A stretch of 64,000 nucleotides of DNA from Candidatus Paraprevotella stercoravium (GCA_944320795.1 CALUIU010000006.1:26631-90630); one strand, 5' to 3'; counted from the first letter of the stretch, positions 36,180-48,539 are shown. The notes: a model not told the origin generated them from the letters alone. Numbers and translations are program-made.

Positions 36180-36902
36180 TTATTTCATCAAACAATACCG
36201 AATATCCTCTTCACTCATTCCCCTTTGTCTCATACGCTCCGCAATACCCTCTAATTCATCCTTGCTTTGTGAACGGGTGCCTTGCTTGTGTTCGTACAGC
36301 AAACGGGACAAAGTTCGTATCGCATTCTGAATTCTCTGCTGTCCCTCGTCTGTATTGAGATCAATCCGACAGAAAGGAGAACATTCCTTATGCAGACACA
36401 GATAATAGATTCCGCCAATCAACAAACTGGATATGGCACTGATGTCCATTCCAGAATCCTTAAAATCCGACTCATACTTATCCACCAAAGGGATGGTATG
36501 CAGCTCGCGGCTCATGGCCGTGCGCAAAGTGACCTGATTGGTGTCTGATATCTCCCAACGCAAAAGCTCCAGCATGATGGATTTATGGCTTAATTCATTG
36601 AACAGATTGATCAAGAGTTCGGCATAAACTTCTTCTGTACGAACCTGATCATTCTCCACGCTCATCGTGTCCTTGAACCAGTAATCAAAGTCACGCACAA
36701 AGTGCTCAAAGAAATTTTCCTGGTTCCGGTAACGGCTGTAAAAGGTGATCGGCTCAATTTTGGCGCGCTTAATGATGTCCAAAACGGTCACATTGGAGAA
36801 TCTCTTTTTCAATATCAGTTCCTTGGCGGCTTTGTCAATGCAGTTTTCTATATCGGCTTTGCTTCGTCTCGGTCTCCTCGGTTTACGGTTTTCCTGTTCC
36901 AT
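36180..36902 (-). CDS. TetR-family regulator
   Basis: The product has 240 residues from the ATG at 36902; the frame extends to 37007 but the extra 35 residues are not family-like. A basic N-terminal arm (RKPRRPRRSKADI) leads to the TetR HTH: AAKELILKKRFSNVTVLDII and EPITFYSRYRNQENFF. The ligand domain (about 90-200) is not assignable. Two cysteines and a histidine (CLHKECSPFC) lie in the C-terminal part. The gene is downstream of nothing obvious and may regulate the adjacent pfl genes or itself; this is speculation. Confidence 0.85.
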   Translation of the reverse strand: MEQENRKPRRPRRSKADIENCIDKAAKELILKKRFSNVTVLDIIKRAKIEPITFYSRYRNQENFFEHFVRDFDYWFKDTMSVENDQVRTEEVYAELLINLFNELSHKSIMLELLRWEISDTNQVTLRTAMSRELHTIPLVDKYESDFKDSGMDISAISSLLIGGIYYLCLHKECSPFCRIDLNTDEGQQRIQNAIRTLSRLLYEHKQGTRSQSKDELEGIAERMRQRGMSEEDIRYCLMK

Positions 36903-37065
36903 TATAAAAAGTATTATATAGGGAATATCAATCCCGTTATTACACAAATTCAGCAATCGGACAGGCTCACCCATCCAACTGAATTCAAAGTTATAAAAAC
37001 AATGCAAACGAGAAAAAGAAAAGCAACTTTTATTTTTAATACATGTAAATATTTATACAAAAATA

Positions 37066-37099
37066 GCAGACTGCATCTCATACCGAAGATACAATCTGC
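37066..37099 (-). terminator. Terminator of the pfl operon
   Basis: A 13-bp stem with two wobble pairs (GCAGACTGCATCT / AGATACAATCTGC) lies about 20 bases after the pflA stop and is followed on the minus strand by a T-rich run. Confidence 0.75.
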
Positions 37100-37116
37100 C
37101 ATTATACTTTTATTGA

Positions 37117-37845
37117 TTATTTCTGAGCCGGAAACACGTCCTTATAGCGTTCACGGATGATCTTGATCCGTTCTGCCGAGAGCGGTTCCACATCCTTCAG
37201 CGGATAAGGCAAGCCCAACTGCTCGTACTTGAACACACCCATCGTGTGATAAGGCAACCATTCGATTTTCTCCACCACCGGATAGCCCTTGAGATATTCC
37301 ACCAGGCGGTCGAGCTGCTCGTCGTCATCGGTCAGCCCCGGCACGATCACGTGACGGATCCAAACCTTGACACCTCGCTTCTGGGCCTCGTCCAGATAGC
37401 GCAAGGCATTGCGCCCGTCGCTACCGCAAACCTTGCGGCACAGGGCCTCATCCAGCGCCTTGATGTCGAGCATCAGCAAATCGGTGTAGTCCAGCACGGC
37501 CAGCGTCTGCTCATTGCAGATGGCTCCCGAAGTATCGAGCGCCGTATGCAGTCCGGCCTCGCGACACAGACGGAAATACTCGCGTGCAAACTCAGCCTGC
37601 ATCAGCGGTTCGCCACCGGTCAGAGTCACACCGCCGTTGCGGATAAAGCTTTTGTAGCGCAACACCTCTTCAAGGAGTTCCTGAGGGGTGTATTCATACT
37701 TCACGGCACGGTTCTTGTCCCAGGTATCCGGGTTGTGACAGTACTGACAACGCAGAGGGCATCCCTGCAGGAAGGTCACAAAACGAATTCCGGGACCGTC
37801 AACGGTCCCGAAACTCTCCAGTGAATGTATTTTTCCTTTAATCAC
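37117..37845 (-). CDS. pflA: Pyruvate formate-lyase activating enzyme
   Basis: This 242-residue radical-SAM enzyme installs the glycyl radical on PflB under anaerobic conditions. The 4Fe-4S motif is seen in CPLRCQYCHNPDTW (C-x3-C-x2-C, near residue 30). GGVTLTGGEPLMQ and the WIRHVIVPGLTDD block follow, and EWLPYHTMGVFKYEQLGL closes the fold. Its ATG is 12 bases after the pflB stop. Confidence 0.95.
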   Translation of the reverse strand: MIKGKIHSLESFGTVDGPGIRFVTFLQGCPLRCQYCHNPDTWDKNRAVKYEYTPQELLEEVLRYKSFIRNGGVTLTGGEPLMQAEFAREYFRLCREAGLHTALDTSGAICNEQTLAVLDYTDLLMLDIKALDEALCRKVCGSDGRNALRYLDEAQKRGVKVWIRHVIVPGLTDDDEQLDRLVEYLKGYPVVEKIEWLPYHTMGVFKYEQLGLPYPLKDVEPLSAERIKIIRERYKDVFPAQK

Positions 37846-37857
37846 TTGTTCAATAAA

Positions 37858-40098
<2,241 letters not shown>

Positions 40099-40147
40099 AA
40101 AAATATTGATAAAAATATGATACTTCGTCTTTCTCTTTTTCTCGATG

Positions 40148-40155
40148 CAAAGATA
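40148..40155 (-). promoter_or_regulatory. -7 element of the pflB promoter
   Basis: TATCTTTG on the minus strand, 49 bases before the pflB ATG, matches TAnnTTTG. No TTTG lies at the usual -33 distance. The rest of the intergenic region, to 40436, is AT-rich and carries no recognised gene. Confidence 0.5.
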
Positions 40156-40436
40156 CGCAGAATTTTTCAAATATCTCATACCTAAATATAGGTATTTTAC
40201 AATAAAAAATATTATCAGGCTAAATTTAAAACGATTACAAGTTTTTATTTACAGACACAAAACGTCCAGATTTCCAAAGAGAATCTTAGAATAAAAAGAT
40301 TTCCTCATGACACTTTTGCCGTTTTGTCCTAAACAAAAAATTAAAAAGCAACATGTTTTTACCTGAGCAATATTTGCACAAACCAGTTTTTTTTCTCACC
40401 TTTCCTACCAAATATCAAAAAAACTGTAATATAAAA

Positions 40437-40862
40437 ATGATGGAAATTAAAGAGATTACACATCCCAACGAACAGGATTGTCAGAATCTTCAAATACTAC
40501 TTGCCACACTAAGTGAAAGCTGTTCATTTTCAATAGAAAATCTGACACAAATGCTTCAGAACAAAAACAATAGACTTTATGGTCTTTATGATCAGGACCA
40601 GCTTGTCGGCTGCTGTTGTCTTGGAATTTACCACAGTCTTACCGGTAAAAAAGCTTGTCTCGAAGATGTTGTGGTGCGCACGGATTATCAAGGTAAAGGC
40701 GGAGGACGCATGTTGGTCTCCCATGCAACCGAAGAAGCAAAAAAAGAAGGAGTAAAACAAATGCTTTTTACTTCCAAACCATCACGAGTCAGAGCCAACC
40801 ACCTTTACCAAAACATGAATTTTGAGAAAAAAGACACAAATGTTTATATAAAGAAGTGGTAA
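40437..40862 (+). CDS. GNAT-family N-acetyltransferase
   Basis: The product has 141 residues from the ATG at 40437; the open frame reaches back to 40353 without family-like sequence. The GNAT core is seen in DQLVGCCCLGIYHSL (strand 4), VVRTDYQGKGGGRMLVSHA (the Q/R-x-x-G-x-G acetyl-CoA loop) and ANHLYQNMNFEKK. The substrate is unknown. It stands alone, upstream of lysS. Confidence 0.85.
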   Translation: MMEIKEITHPNEQDCQNLQILLATLSESCSFSIENLTQMLQNKNNRLYGLYDQDQLVGCCCLGIYHSLTGKKACLEDVVVRTDYQGKGGGRMLVSHATEEAKKEGVKQMLFTSKPSRVRANHLYQNMNFEKKDTNVYIKKW

Positions 40863-40918
40863 AAACAGAAGTTCTCACACATTTTTATATAAGAAATCCC
40901 GCAACAAATACAAAAAAC

Positions 40919-40950
40919 ATTGCCTTGCTCGGAAATCTTTTGTATTTTTG
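40919..40950 (+). promoter_or_regulatory. lysS operon promoter
   Basis: The -7 element TATTTTTG (40943-40950) has ATTG (40919-40922) 20 bases upstream, three of four matches to the -33 TTTG. It lies 27 bases before the lysS ATG. Confidence 0.55.
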
Positions 40951-40977
40951 CGATTAAATACAGAAATTGTAACGATC

Positions 40978-42708
40978 ATGAATATTTTAGAATTAAGTGA
41001 ACAGGAAATCGTAAGACGTAACAATCTGAATGAAATGCGCGCTTTGGGTATCGACCCGTATCCGGCTGCCGAATACCCTACCAATGCTTTTTCAACAGAT
41101 ATACGCAATGAATTCTGCGAAACCGATGAACCAAGAGAAGTCTGCATTGCCGGCCGTATGATGAGCCGACGCATTATGGGTAAAGCTTCTTTTATCGAAC
41201 TTCAAGACTCAAAAGGACGTATTCAGGTATATATTACCCGTGACGATATCTGCCCGGGCGAAAACAAGGACATGTATACTACTGTTTTCAAGAAACTGCT
41301 CGACCTGGGTGATTTCATCGGAATCAAGGGATTTGTATTTAAGACACAGACCGGTGAAATCAGCGTACATGCCAAAGAACTGACCGTTTTGGCCAAGAGT
41401 ATCAAGCCTCTTCCTATCGTAAAGACGAAAGACGGTGAAGTTTATGACTCTTTCGACGATCCTGAATTGAGATACAGACAGCGCTATGTCGACCTCGTCG
41501 TTAATCAGGGAGTAAAGGAAACCTTCCTCAAAAGATCCAAGATCTTCAAGTCTATGAGAGATTTCTTTGATAAGGATGGTTATACCGAAGTAGAAACCCC
41601 TATCCTGCAGTCTATCCCGGGTGGTGCTTCAGCCCGTCCGTTTATCACACACCACAATGCACTGGATATTGACCTGTATATGCGTATCGCCTGTGAGTTG
41701 TATCTGAAGAAACTGATTGTGGGTGGCTTCGAAGGTGTATACGAATTCTCAAAGAACTTCCGTAACGAGGGTATGGACCGTAATCACAATCCGGAGTTTA
41801 CCTGTATGGAGCTGTACGTTTCCTATAAGGATATCTATTGGATGATGGATTACACCGAGAAACTGCTTGAGAAGATCGCACTGGATGTAAACGGTACGAC
41901 TCAGGTTAAGGTAGGCGACAACATCATCGACTTCAAGGCTCCTTACAAGCGTATCACCATCCTGGATGCCATCAAGGAAAAGACCGGATACGATCTGAAC
42001 GGAAAGAGCGAAGAAGAAATCCGCGAAGTTTGCAAGGCTCTGAATCTGGACGAAGTAGACGAAACCTTCGGTAAGGGTAAGATGATTGACGAGATCTTCG
42101 GCGAATTCTGTGAAGGCACCTTCATTCAGCCGACTTTCATTACGGACTATCCGATCGAAATGTCTCCGTTGACCAAGAAACACCGCAATAATCCGGAACT
42201 GACTGAGCGCTTTGAGCTGATGGTCAACGGTAAGGAGCTGGCTAACGCCTACTCTGAGCTGAACGATCCGATTGATCAGGAGGAGCGTTTCCAGGAGCAG
42301 TTGCGCCTGAGCGAAAAGGGAGACGACGAGGCGATGTTCATCGATCAGGATTTCCTGCGCGCCTTGCAATACGGTATGCCAAATCTGGCCGGTATCGGTA
42401 TCGGTATGGACCGTCTGACCATGTTGCTCACCGGACAGACAACCATTCAGGAAGTGTTGTTCTTCCCACAAATGCGTCCGGAAAAGAAAATCCCTAAAGA
42501 TGCTCCACGTGAATATGTAGCAATCGGAGTACCTGAAGAAATTGTTCCGGTACTGCAAAAGGCCGGATATAATCTGGTAAACGATCTGAAGGACGGTAAT
42601 CCGCAAAAAATCCAGCAGCAGATCGGCGATATCATTAAGAAATATAAATTAGAGATGACCAAGCCATCCGTAAATGATATTGCGGAATGGGTTGAGAAAC
42701 TGAAATAA
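40978..42708 (+). CDS. lysS: Lysyl-tRNA synthetase (class II)
   Basis: The enzyme has 576 residues from the ATG at 40978 (MNILELSEQEIVRRNNL). An N-terminal OB-fold anticodon domain (VCIAGRMMSRRIMGKASFIE) precedes the class II catalytic core: motif 2 FRNEGMDRNHNPEFT and motif 3 GIGIGMDRLTMLLTG. A C-terminal extension of about 70 residues after motif 3 (YVAIGVPEEIVPVLQKAGY) is longer than in E. coli LysS; it looks like a small helical add-on seen in Bacteroidetes. It is first in a four-gene operon. Confidence 0.97.
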   Translation: MNILELSEQEIVRRNNLNEMRALGIDPYPAAEYPTNAFSTDIRNEFCETDEPREVCIAGRMMSRRIMGKASFIELQDSKGRIQVYITRDDICPGENKDMYTTVFKKLLDLGDFIGIKGFVFKTQTGEISVHAKELTVLAKSIKPLPIVKTKDGEVYDSFDDPELRYRQRYVDLVVNQGVKETFLKRSKIFKSMRDFFDKDGYTEVETPILQSIPGGASARPFITHHNALDIDLYMRIACELYLKKLIVGGFEGVYEFSKNFRNEGMDRNHNPEFTCMELYVSYKDIYWMMDYTEKLLEKIALDVNGTTQVKVGDNIIDFKAPYKRITILDAIKEKTGYDLNGKSEEEIREVCKALNLDEVDETFGKGKMIDEIFGEFCEGTFIQPTFITDYPIEMSPLTKKHRNNPELTERFELMVNGKELANAYSELNDPIDQEERFQEQLRLSEKGDDEAMFIDQDFLRALQYGMPNLAGIGIGMDRLTMLLTGQTTIQEVLFFPQMRPEKKIPKDAPREYVAIGVPEEIVPVLQKAGYNLVNDLKDGNPQKIQQQIGDIIKKYKLEMTKPSVNDIAEWVEKLK

Positions 42709-42717
42709 ACAAACATC

Positions 42718-43713
42718 ATGGAGAATTGCGGAACCATAGCAATCATGGGTGGCGGTAGCTGGGCTACCGCCATAGCCAAGATGATGCTGGAGCAAAACGA
42801 CTCCATTTATTGGTATATGCGACGGGACGACCGTATAGAAGAGTTCCGTCGTCTGGGTCATAACCCTGCATATCTTACGAGCGTTCATTTTGATGTCGAT
42901 CGTATTCATTTCTCTTCAGATATTAATAAGGTAGTGGAAAACTCGGATACTCTGATCTTTGTCACTCCCTCACCTTACCTGAAAAGCCATCTGAAAAAAC
43001 TGAAGGTAAAGCTCCGCGACAAATTTATTGTCACAGCGATCAAAGGTATTGTGCCCGATGAAAACCTGGTATGCTCAGAGTATTTCCATCAGGTATATAA
43101 TGTGCCCGATGAAAATCTTGCAGTACTGGGGGGACCGAGTCATGCCGAAGAAGTGGCGATGGACCGGCTGACTTATCTGACTATCGGTTGCTCTGACCTG
43201 AAAAAGGCGCAGTGCTTTGCCGATATGATGGCCAGCCAGTACGTCAAGACCAAAATCAGCGCTGATGTTATCGGTATCGAATATGCGTCGGTTCTGAAAA
43301 ATGTCTATGCCATCGCATCAGGCATTTGCAATGGTCTGAAATACGGAGACAACTTCCAGGCCGTACTGATAGCCAATGCCGTACAGGAAATGAAACGTTT
43401 CCTGAAAACAGTGCATCCGATAGAAAGAAGCCTGATTGACTCCGTTTATCTGGGCGACTTACTGGTAACCGGTTACTCTAATTTCAGTCGTAACCGCGTG
43501 TTCGGAACCATGATCGGAAAGGGCTACAGCGTAAAAAGCGCACAAATAGAAATGGAAATGATTGCAGAGGGATATTATGGAACCAAATGCATGAAGGACC
43601 TGAACCGCCATCTGCATGTAAACATGCCAATATTGGACGCGGTCTATAATATATTATATGAGCGCATTTCCCCTAGTATTGAAATCAAACTATTAACGGA
43701 TTCATTCAGATAA
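42718..43713 (+). CDS. gpsA: Glycerol-3-phosphate dehydrogenase [NAD(P)+]
   Basis: This 331-residue cytosolic enzyme reduces dihydroxyacetone phosphate to sn-glycerol-3-phosphate for phospholipid synthesis. The N-terminal Rossmann motif is [14 protein letters not shown], then [11 protein letters not shown] and [12 protein letters not shown]. The substrate domain has [20 protein letters not shown]. It starts 9 bases after lysS and precedes pgi by 28 bases. Confidence 0.96.
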   Translation: MENCGTIAIMGGGSWATAIAKMMLEQNDSIYWYMRRDDRIEEFRRLGHNPAYLTSVHFDVDRIHFSSDINKVVENSDTLIFVTPSPYLKSHLKKLKVKLRDKFIVTAIKGIVPDENLVCSEYFHQVYNVPDENLAVLGGPSHAEEVAMDRLTYLTIGCSDLKKAQCFADMMASQYVKTKISADVIGIEYASVLKNVYAIASGICNGLKYGDNFQAVLIANAVQEMKRFLKTVHPIERSLIDSVYLGDLLVTGYSNFSRNRVFGTMIGKGYSVKSAQIEMEMIAEGYYGTKCMKDLNRHLHVNMPILDAVYNILYERISPSIEIKLLTDSFR

Positions 43714-43741
43714 AAATATACTTATTTTAAAGTGTAAGAAA

Positions 43742-45091
43742 ATGAAAAATATTCAATTAGACATCACAAAAGCATCTCAGTTTCTGAGCGAAGATGCAAT
43801 CGCAGCATTTGAACCGCAGGTTAAGGCTGCACAGGAGGCTCTTGAAAACGGAACCTGTCCGGGTAATGACTTTTTGGGCTGGCTGCACTTGCCGTCATCT
43901 ATTACCAAAGAGTTTATCAACGAGCTGAATGCTACTGCTCAGGTGATTCGTGAGAACTGCGAAGTGGTGGTTGTGGCAGGTATCGGTGGTAGCTACCTGG
44001 GTGCCAGAGCCGTAATCGAGGCTTTGAGCAACAGCTTCCAGTGGCTGCTGAACGACAAAAAGAATCCTGTCATATTGTTTGCAGGTAACAACATCGGTGA
44101 GGACTATCTGGCTGAATTGGGCGACTATCTGAAGGACAAGAAATTCGGTGTCATCAATATCTCCAAGAGTGGTACCACTACCGAAACAGCTTTGGCTTTC
44201 CGTCTGCTCAAGAAGCAATGTGAAGACCAAAGAGGAAAAGAAGAAGCCAAGAAGGTTATCGTAGCCATTACCGACGCCAAGAAGGGTGCCGCACGTACTA
44301 CTGCCGACAAAGAGGGCTACAAGAGCTTCATCATTCCGGACAATGTAGGCGGACGCTTCTCAGTACTGACTCCGGTAGGTTTGCTGCCAATCGCTATCGC
44401 CGGATTCGACATCGAACAGCTGGTAGCCGGTGCCACAGACATGGAAAAGGCTACTGCTCCTGAAGTTCCGTTCCTGGAGAATCCTTCAGCTGTTTACGCA
44501 GCTTGCAGAAACGCCTTGTATCAGAGCGGCAAGAAGATCGAGATTCTGGTAAACTATCAGCCTAAGCTGCACTTCATGAACGAATGGTGGAAACAGCTGT
44601 ACGGCGAATCAGAAGGAAAAGACGGCAAGGGAATTTTCCCGGCAGCTGTTGACTTCACTACCGATCTGCACTCTATGGGACAGTGGATTCAGGAAGGCGA
44701 GCGCACTATCTTTGAAACTGTAATCAGCGTTGAGTCTTCTAACCACACTCTGCTCTTCCCGAGCGACGAGGAGAATCTCGACGGATTGAACTTCCTGGCC
44801 GGCAAGAGAATCGACGAAGTAAACAAGATGGCCGAACTGGGTACTCAGCTGGCTCACGTAGACGGTGGTGTGCCTAATATGCGTCTCTCTGTACCGACTC
44901 TGAACGAGTATTATCTGGGACAGATCATCTACTTCTTCGAGAAAGCTTGCGGTATCAGCGGTAATCTGCTGGGTGTAAATACTTTCAACCAGCCGGGTGT
45001 AGAGGCATACAAGAAAAACATGTTTGCCCTGCTCAACAAACCGGGTTACGAAAAGGAAAGCGAAGCTATCCAGGCAAGACTGAACAAATAA
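43742..45091 (+). CDS. pgi: Glucose-6-phosphate isomerase
   Basis: This 449-residue enzyme is of the short type found in Gram-positives and Bacteroidetes. The SIS-fold signatures are [20 protein letters not shown], then [15 protein letters not shown] and the late [17 protein letters not shown]. The C-terminal part has [14 protein letters not shown] and [16 protein letters not shown]. It interconverts glucose-6-phosphate and fructose-6-phosphate in glycolysis. It is third in the lysS operon. Confidence 0.97.
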   Translation: MKNIQLDITKASQFLSEDAIAAFEPQVKAAQEALENGTCPGNDFLGWLHLPSSITKEFINELNATAQVIRENCEVVVVAGIGGSYLGARAVIEALSNSFQWLLNDKKNPVILFAGNNIGEDYLAELGDYLKDKKFGVINISKSGTTTETALAFRLLKKQCEDQRGKEEAKKVIVAITDAKKGAARTTADKEGYKSFIIPDNVGGRFSVLTPVGLLPIAIAGFDIEQLVAGATDMEKATAPEVPFLENPSAVYAACRNALYQSGKKIEILVNYQPKLHFMNEWWKQLYGESEGKDGKGIFPAAVDFTTDLHSMGQWIQEGERTIFETVISVESSNHTLLFPSDEENLDGLNFLAGKRIDEVNKMAELGTQLAHVDGGVPNMRLSVPTLNEYYLGQIIYFFEKACGISGNLLGVNTFNQPGVEAYKKNMFALLNKPGYEKESEAIQARLNK

Positions 45092-45104
45092 TCAAGATAT
45101 CACT

Positions 45105-45833
45105 ATGTTCGAAAAAGAAAGAGAACAATATCTTACCTCCAACGGCTTTGAGGCTACCCGCCTCAAAGCCGTCTTATTTGATATGGACGGAGTGCTCTTC
45201 GACTCAATGCCCAACCACGCATATGCCTGGAGCCACGCCATGACACAATTCGGACTCAAAATGACTCCGGAGGAGGCTTACATGCACGAAGGAAGAACCG
45301 GAAACGGTACCATCAACCTGCTGACACAGAAATATTGGGGGCGTGACGCTACCGAAGAAGAACTGGATGAGATCTATCAGGCCAAAGCAGATGTATTCAA
45401 CATGCGCGAAGAAGCTCCTGAAATGCCAGGAGCTAAAGAAATGCTCTACGCCGTAAAAACAGATGGTTTTCAACCGGTATTGGTCACCGGTTCGGGACAG
45501 CTTTCTCTGATAGACCGTCTGAACAAACACTTTCCGGGGATCTTTACCAAAGATAAGATGGTAACCAGTTTTGACGTAAAATACGGCAAGCCCAATCCGG
45601 AACCTTATCTGATGGGATTGAAAAAAGCCGGAGTAGAACCATGGGAGGGTATCGTTGTAGAAAACGCTCCTTTAGGTGTTGAGGCCGGCGTAGCCGCCAA
45701 AATATTCACCATAGCCGTGAATACCGGTCCTCTGCCCGATCAGGTATTGTTGGATGCCGGAGCCAATCTGCTCTTCCATTCCATGCAAGAGCTTAAAGAA
45801 AACTGGGAGCAGATAAAAAATACTTTTGCATAA
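45105..45833 (+). CDS. HAD hydrolase, beta-phosphoglucomutase-like
   Basis: This 242-residue HAD subfamily IA protein has motif I VLFDMDGVLFDSMPNHAYAW, motif II LVTGSGQ, the lysine in KYGKPNPEPYLMG and motif IV VVENAPLGVEAGVAA. The DSMPNHAYAW sequence after motif I resembles beta-phosphoglucomutases and sugar phosphatases more than phosphoglycolate phosphatases. Its place after pgi suggests a hexose-phosphate substrate, but this is inference. It ends the operon, with a terminator immediately behind. Confidence 0.87.
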   Translation: MFEKEREQYLTSNGFEATRLKAVLFDMDGVLFDSMPNHAYAWSHAMTQFGLKMTPEEAYMHEGRTGNGTINLLTQKYWGRDATEEELDEIYQAKADVFNMREEAPEMPGAKEMLYAVKTDGFQPVLVTGSGQLSLIDRLNKHFPGIFTKDKMVTSFDVKYGKPNPEPYLMGLKKAGVEPWEGIVVENAPLGVEAGVAAKIFTIAVNTGPLPDQVLLDAGANLLFHSMQELKENWEQIKNTFA

Positions 45834-45837
45834 AATA

Positions 45838-45870
45838 AAAAAACGGATAAGAAATACTTATCCGTTTTTT
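45838..45870 (+). terminator. Terminator of the lysS-gpsA-pgi-HAD operon
   Basis: A 14-bp perfect stem (AAAAAACGGATAAG / CTTATCCGTTTTTT) with a 5-base loop and a T run starts 4 bases after the stop codon. The A-rich left arm means it could also stop the convergent minus-strand gene. Confidence 0.92.
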
Positions 45871-45904
45871 TATTTTCCATATCTGTAAACTTAATCAGTC
45901 ATTA

Positions 45905-46357
45905 TTATTTTTTTGAAGGCATAGATACACGTTCCCAAACTTCCTGACAATCCAATTTATCACCATTCTCATCTATAATCTGGAAAGTAATGACCATAAG
46001 ATTATCATTCAGGAATTCATATTTCATCACATTGTCTACTCCATCCATTGCTGAAGAAACCAACAACTTCTTGATATGTTCCACGTAACTTGTATCCGAT
46101 GTCTTCTCATAGGTTCCTTCCATTGTCAAAAAGACATCTCCCTCTTTGGATATCATGAGGTTTGTCAACGCACCTCCCGGACTAAAGACCTTCAAATATG
46201 GAGCACGTTTGATTTCCGGAGCTGAATCCAGCAAACCATCTATCATATTACACAATTGCCATGTACCCACCAAATCTGCTTTCTTATTCACAGACTGTGC
46301 CGAAATCGTAGTTGCGCCTAAAACCAGAGCTAACAACATAAAAAATTTCTTCATCAT
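45905..46357 (-). CDS. DUF4488-like secreted small protein
   Basis: This 150-residue protein has a signal peptide (MLLALVLGATTISAQS). The mature part begins ADLVGTWQLCNM and continues with alternating beta strands (FLTMEGTYEKTSDTSYVEHI, DNLMVITFQI) and WERV near the end, like the lipocalin-like DUF4488 proteins of Bacteroidales. The start may be the second methionine. It is transcribed alone, convergent with the HAD gene. Function unknown. Confidence 0.7.
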   Translation of the reverse strand: MMKKFFMLLALVLGATTISAQSVNKKADLVGTWQLCNMIDGLLDSAPEIKRAPYLKVFSPGGALTNLMISKEGDVFLTMEGTYEKTSDTSYVEHIKKLLVSSAMDGVDNVMKYEFLNDNLMVITFQIIDENGDKLDCQEVWERVSMPSKK

Positions 46358-46506
46358 GTCTTTCCTGTTTTAAAGTTAATACTTGGGTTAACCGTTCGAA
46401 AGATACAAAAAAAATATGATAAAAGAAATTTTCTTGCTGAAACTTTTATTCAAAAAAACAAAAGATTTTCAAATCATATTTGAGCATCGCCATCTCTATC
46501 GACACG

Positions 46507-47067
46507 TCACTCTACAGAAGCAGTATCCATGGTTTCCACAACGTTATCCAACACCAGGTCTTTGGCTATTTCAAAACTTCCATTCGGATGAATTGTGATC
46601 AGTAGCGGAATATAAAGATCAGACATCGGGTAGCTGACACTTACCGCAAAACAAAGATTTCCATCCTTCACCTTATCAAAAGCCATACCTTCAAGTATTG
46701 CATGATTATAGAAGTCCTTCTCCATATACTCTTTAAAAGAACTTTTATAGAAGGTCTTGCTGAAAATCTTTTTGTCCCCCTGTTTTAAAGTCAGGTAGAT
46801 CACATTATCAGCATATTCGGTTCCGGTATCGTCTTTCACCGAAGACAAAGAATCAACAGCATACCGTTCTACCAGATAAGTCACCGGTTTTCCGTTCCAT
46901 TCAATATCATCGGTATACTGATACTCATTCATTTTCTGTATCGTTTCAACAGAATCCTTGGATGCGGTTTTCAGTGTTTCATCTGCGGAAGATGACTGTC
47001 CACGATCCTTACATGCAGTAAACAAGCCGAAAAGCAAGCCACATGCAATTGCAGTATATGTTTTCAT
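46507..47067 (-). CDS. Lipoprotein, DUF4738-like
   Basis: This 186-residue protein has a lipoprotein signal and lipobox LFTAC (C19). After a Ser/Thr-rich linker, the mature part is beta-rich (WNGKPVTYLVERYAV, NVIYLTLKQGDKKIF) with an IHPNGSFEI stretch near the C-terminus. It resembles the DUF4738 family of Bacteroidales lipoproteins; I am not certain of the family. No neighbour shares its orientation closely, and no function can be inferred. Confidence 0.62.
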   Translation of the reverse strand: MKTYTAIACGLLFGLFTACKDRGQSSSADETLKTASKDSVETIQKMNEYQYTDDIEWNGKPVTYLVERYAVDSLSSVKDDTGTEYADNVIYLTLKQGDKKIFSKTFYKSSFKEYMEKDFYNHAILEGMAFDKVKDGNLCFAVSVSYPMSDLYIPLLITIHPNGSFEIAKDLVLDNVVETMDTASVE

Positions 47068-47221
47068 ATTTTATCATTTAACAGAACAAAGGAACAAAAA
47101 AAGACTAGAAAAACAAAGCATCCGGAAAATTCATTGAAAAGATGTCGGCTGTGTTGACAAAAAATAACATAGGGAAGTACACTTATCACCTTTTTTCTGA
47201 AACAAATAAATAAAATCATTG

Positions 47222-47229
47222 TATCTTTG
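47222..47229 (+). promoter_or_regulatory. -7 element for the DUF4230 pair
   Basis: TATCTTTG lies 24 bases before the ATG at 47254 and fits TAnnTTTG; no -33 TTTG is seen at the standard distance. Confidence 0.45.
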
Positions 47230-47253
47230 ATTCATGCTAAAAGAAAAAGCTAC

Positions 47254-47931
47254 ATGAAAAGATTACATATTCTGGTAATCGGAGTTTTCGCTTTATCGGC
47301 CATTTGCGGATGTCGGCAGACCTCACAGAAACAAGAAACGGAAACGTCTGTCAAAATAGATTCCACGGCGTTGGTTCTTCGGTTACAGCAATGCTCAAAA
47401 ATATATTCTTCAGAATATAAAATACATAAGATTGTCACAAATAAGGATGTTTTAAAGTTAGAAGGAAATGTCATCAATCATAAAGTAGACATCCCCATTC
47501 CCAACAGTTCAAGAAAAATTGCCATACCTATAGATATCACGATCAAAGGATATACTGATATGTCTCAACTTGATTCCAGAAACATTCTGACCGAAGGAAA
47601 GAAAATCACCGTCATCCTGCCTGACCCTAAATTTGCAGTTACCTCTGTCAAAATCGACCGCAAAAACATCATTAAAAGTGCAGATCTCATCCGCAGCGCA
47701 TATCTGGAACAGGAGATCAACCAGTTTGTCAAGAAAGGAGAGCAAAGTGTCTACAAGAATCTGCCATGGGATGAATTCATCAAGACAGCACGCAGTAATG
47801 CGGCGCATACCCTATTCCCTATCTTACAGGACCTGGGATTTGAGGAGATTCATATCCAGAATCGGGATGATCTGAATGCGCAGGAAGCCGAAAAGAGCAA
47901 ACTTCTATTCAAGAATATAGAAAACAGATAA
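47254..47931 (+). CDS. DUF4230-like lipoprotein
   Basis: The ATG at 47254 gives 225 residues with a lipoprotein signal (LSAICGC, lipobox cysteine at about residue 20). The mature part has IVTNKDVLKLEGNV, then RKIAIPIDITIKGYTDMSQL and ITVILPDPKFAVTSVKID, the beta pattern of DUF4230, followed by a helical C-terminal part with FIKTARSNAAHTLFPILQDLGF. A related, non-lipidated gene follows after 2 bases. Together they look like a two-protein envelope unit of unknown function. Confidence 0.7.
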   Translation: MKRLHILVIGVFALSAICGCRQTSQKQETETSVKIDSTALVLRLQQCSKIYSSEYKIHKIVTNKDVLKLEGNVINHKVDIPIPNSSRKIAIPIDITIKGYTDMSQLDSRNILTEGKKITVILPDPKFAVTSVKIDRKNIIKSADLIRSAYLEQEINQFVKKGEQSVYKNLPWDEFIKTARSNAAHTLFPILQDLGFEEIHIQNRDDLNAQEAEKSKLLFKNIENR

Positions 47932-47933
47932 TC

Positions 47934-48539
47934 ATGAGAAAAAAAATCGGATTCACTCTATTACTGGGTCTCATCTGCATCGGTCTGTTTGTGTGGATCG
48001 GATATAAAGTAAAAACCATGCTTAATGGCAACAGCTTAATAAGCCTTTCCATCACACAAAATTCCGAGATAGAAGAAACTCCTATAGAAATAAGCAAGAT
48101 ACAGAGAATCGGAGAATGGGAATTCCTCTCCATTAAAACAGAAGAGTTGGTTGACTCTATCAAAAAGGGATTCTTTTTCGACGATCATATGGCTTGTATC
48201 TACCAAGGCACCTTATCATTGGGTATCAATATGGAAACATTCAACGAACAATGGATTTTAGCACAAAAAGCCGATTCCATCAGTCTGCTGCTGCCCCCAA
48301 TAACCTTATTGGATCAGGACTTTATCAATGAAGCGAAAACCAATGTATTTATAGAAGAAGGAACCTGGACCGAGAAAGAAAAAGAAGAGCTATACCAGAA
48401 AGCCCGGAAAAGGATGCAGCAAAGGGCCTGTTCTCAGGAAAACAGAACGATAGCCGAAAAGCATGCGTCCGCACAAATATCTCATCTCTTGAGAACTATG
48501 GGATTCACAAAAATACATCTCTCTTTTCGAAAAGAATAG
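47934..48539 (+). CDS. DUF4230-like membrane-anchored paralogue
   Basis: The protein has 201 residues. An N-terminal hydrophobic helix (LLLGLICIGLFVWIGYKV) anchors it in the inner membrane. The soluble part has LSITQNSEIEETPIEISKIQ, then GEWEFLSIKTEELVD and CIYQGTLSLGINME, matching the first half of DUF4230. The C-terminal helical part (ASAQISHLLRTMGFTKIHLSF) matches the end of the upstream gene. The start codon is 2 bases after the stop of the partner, so the pair is translated together. Confidence 0.7.
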   Translation: MRKKIGFTLLLGLICIGLFVWIGYKVKTMLNGNSLISLSITQNSEIEETPIEISKIQRIGEWEFLSIKTEELVDSIKKGFFFDDHMACIYQGTLSLGINMETFNEQWILAQKADSISLLLPPITLLDQDFINEAKTNVFIEEGTWTEKEKEELYQKARKRMQQRACSQENRTIAEKHASAQISHLLRTMGFTKIHLSFRKE

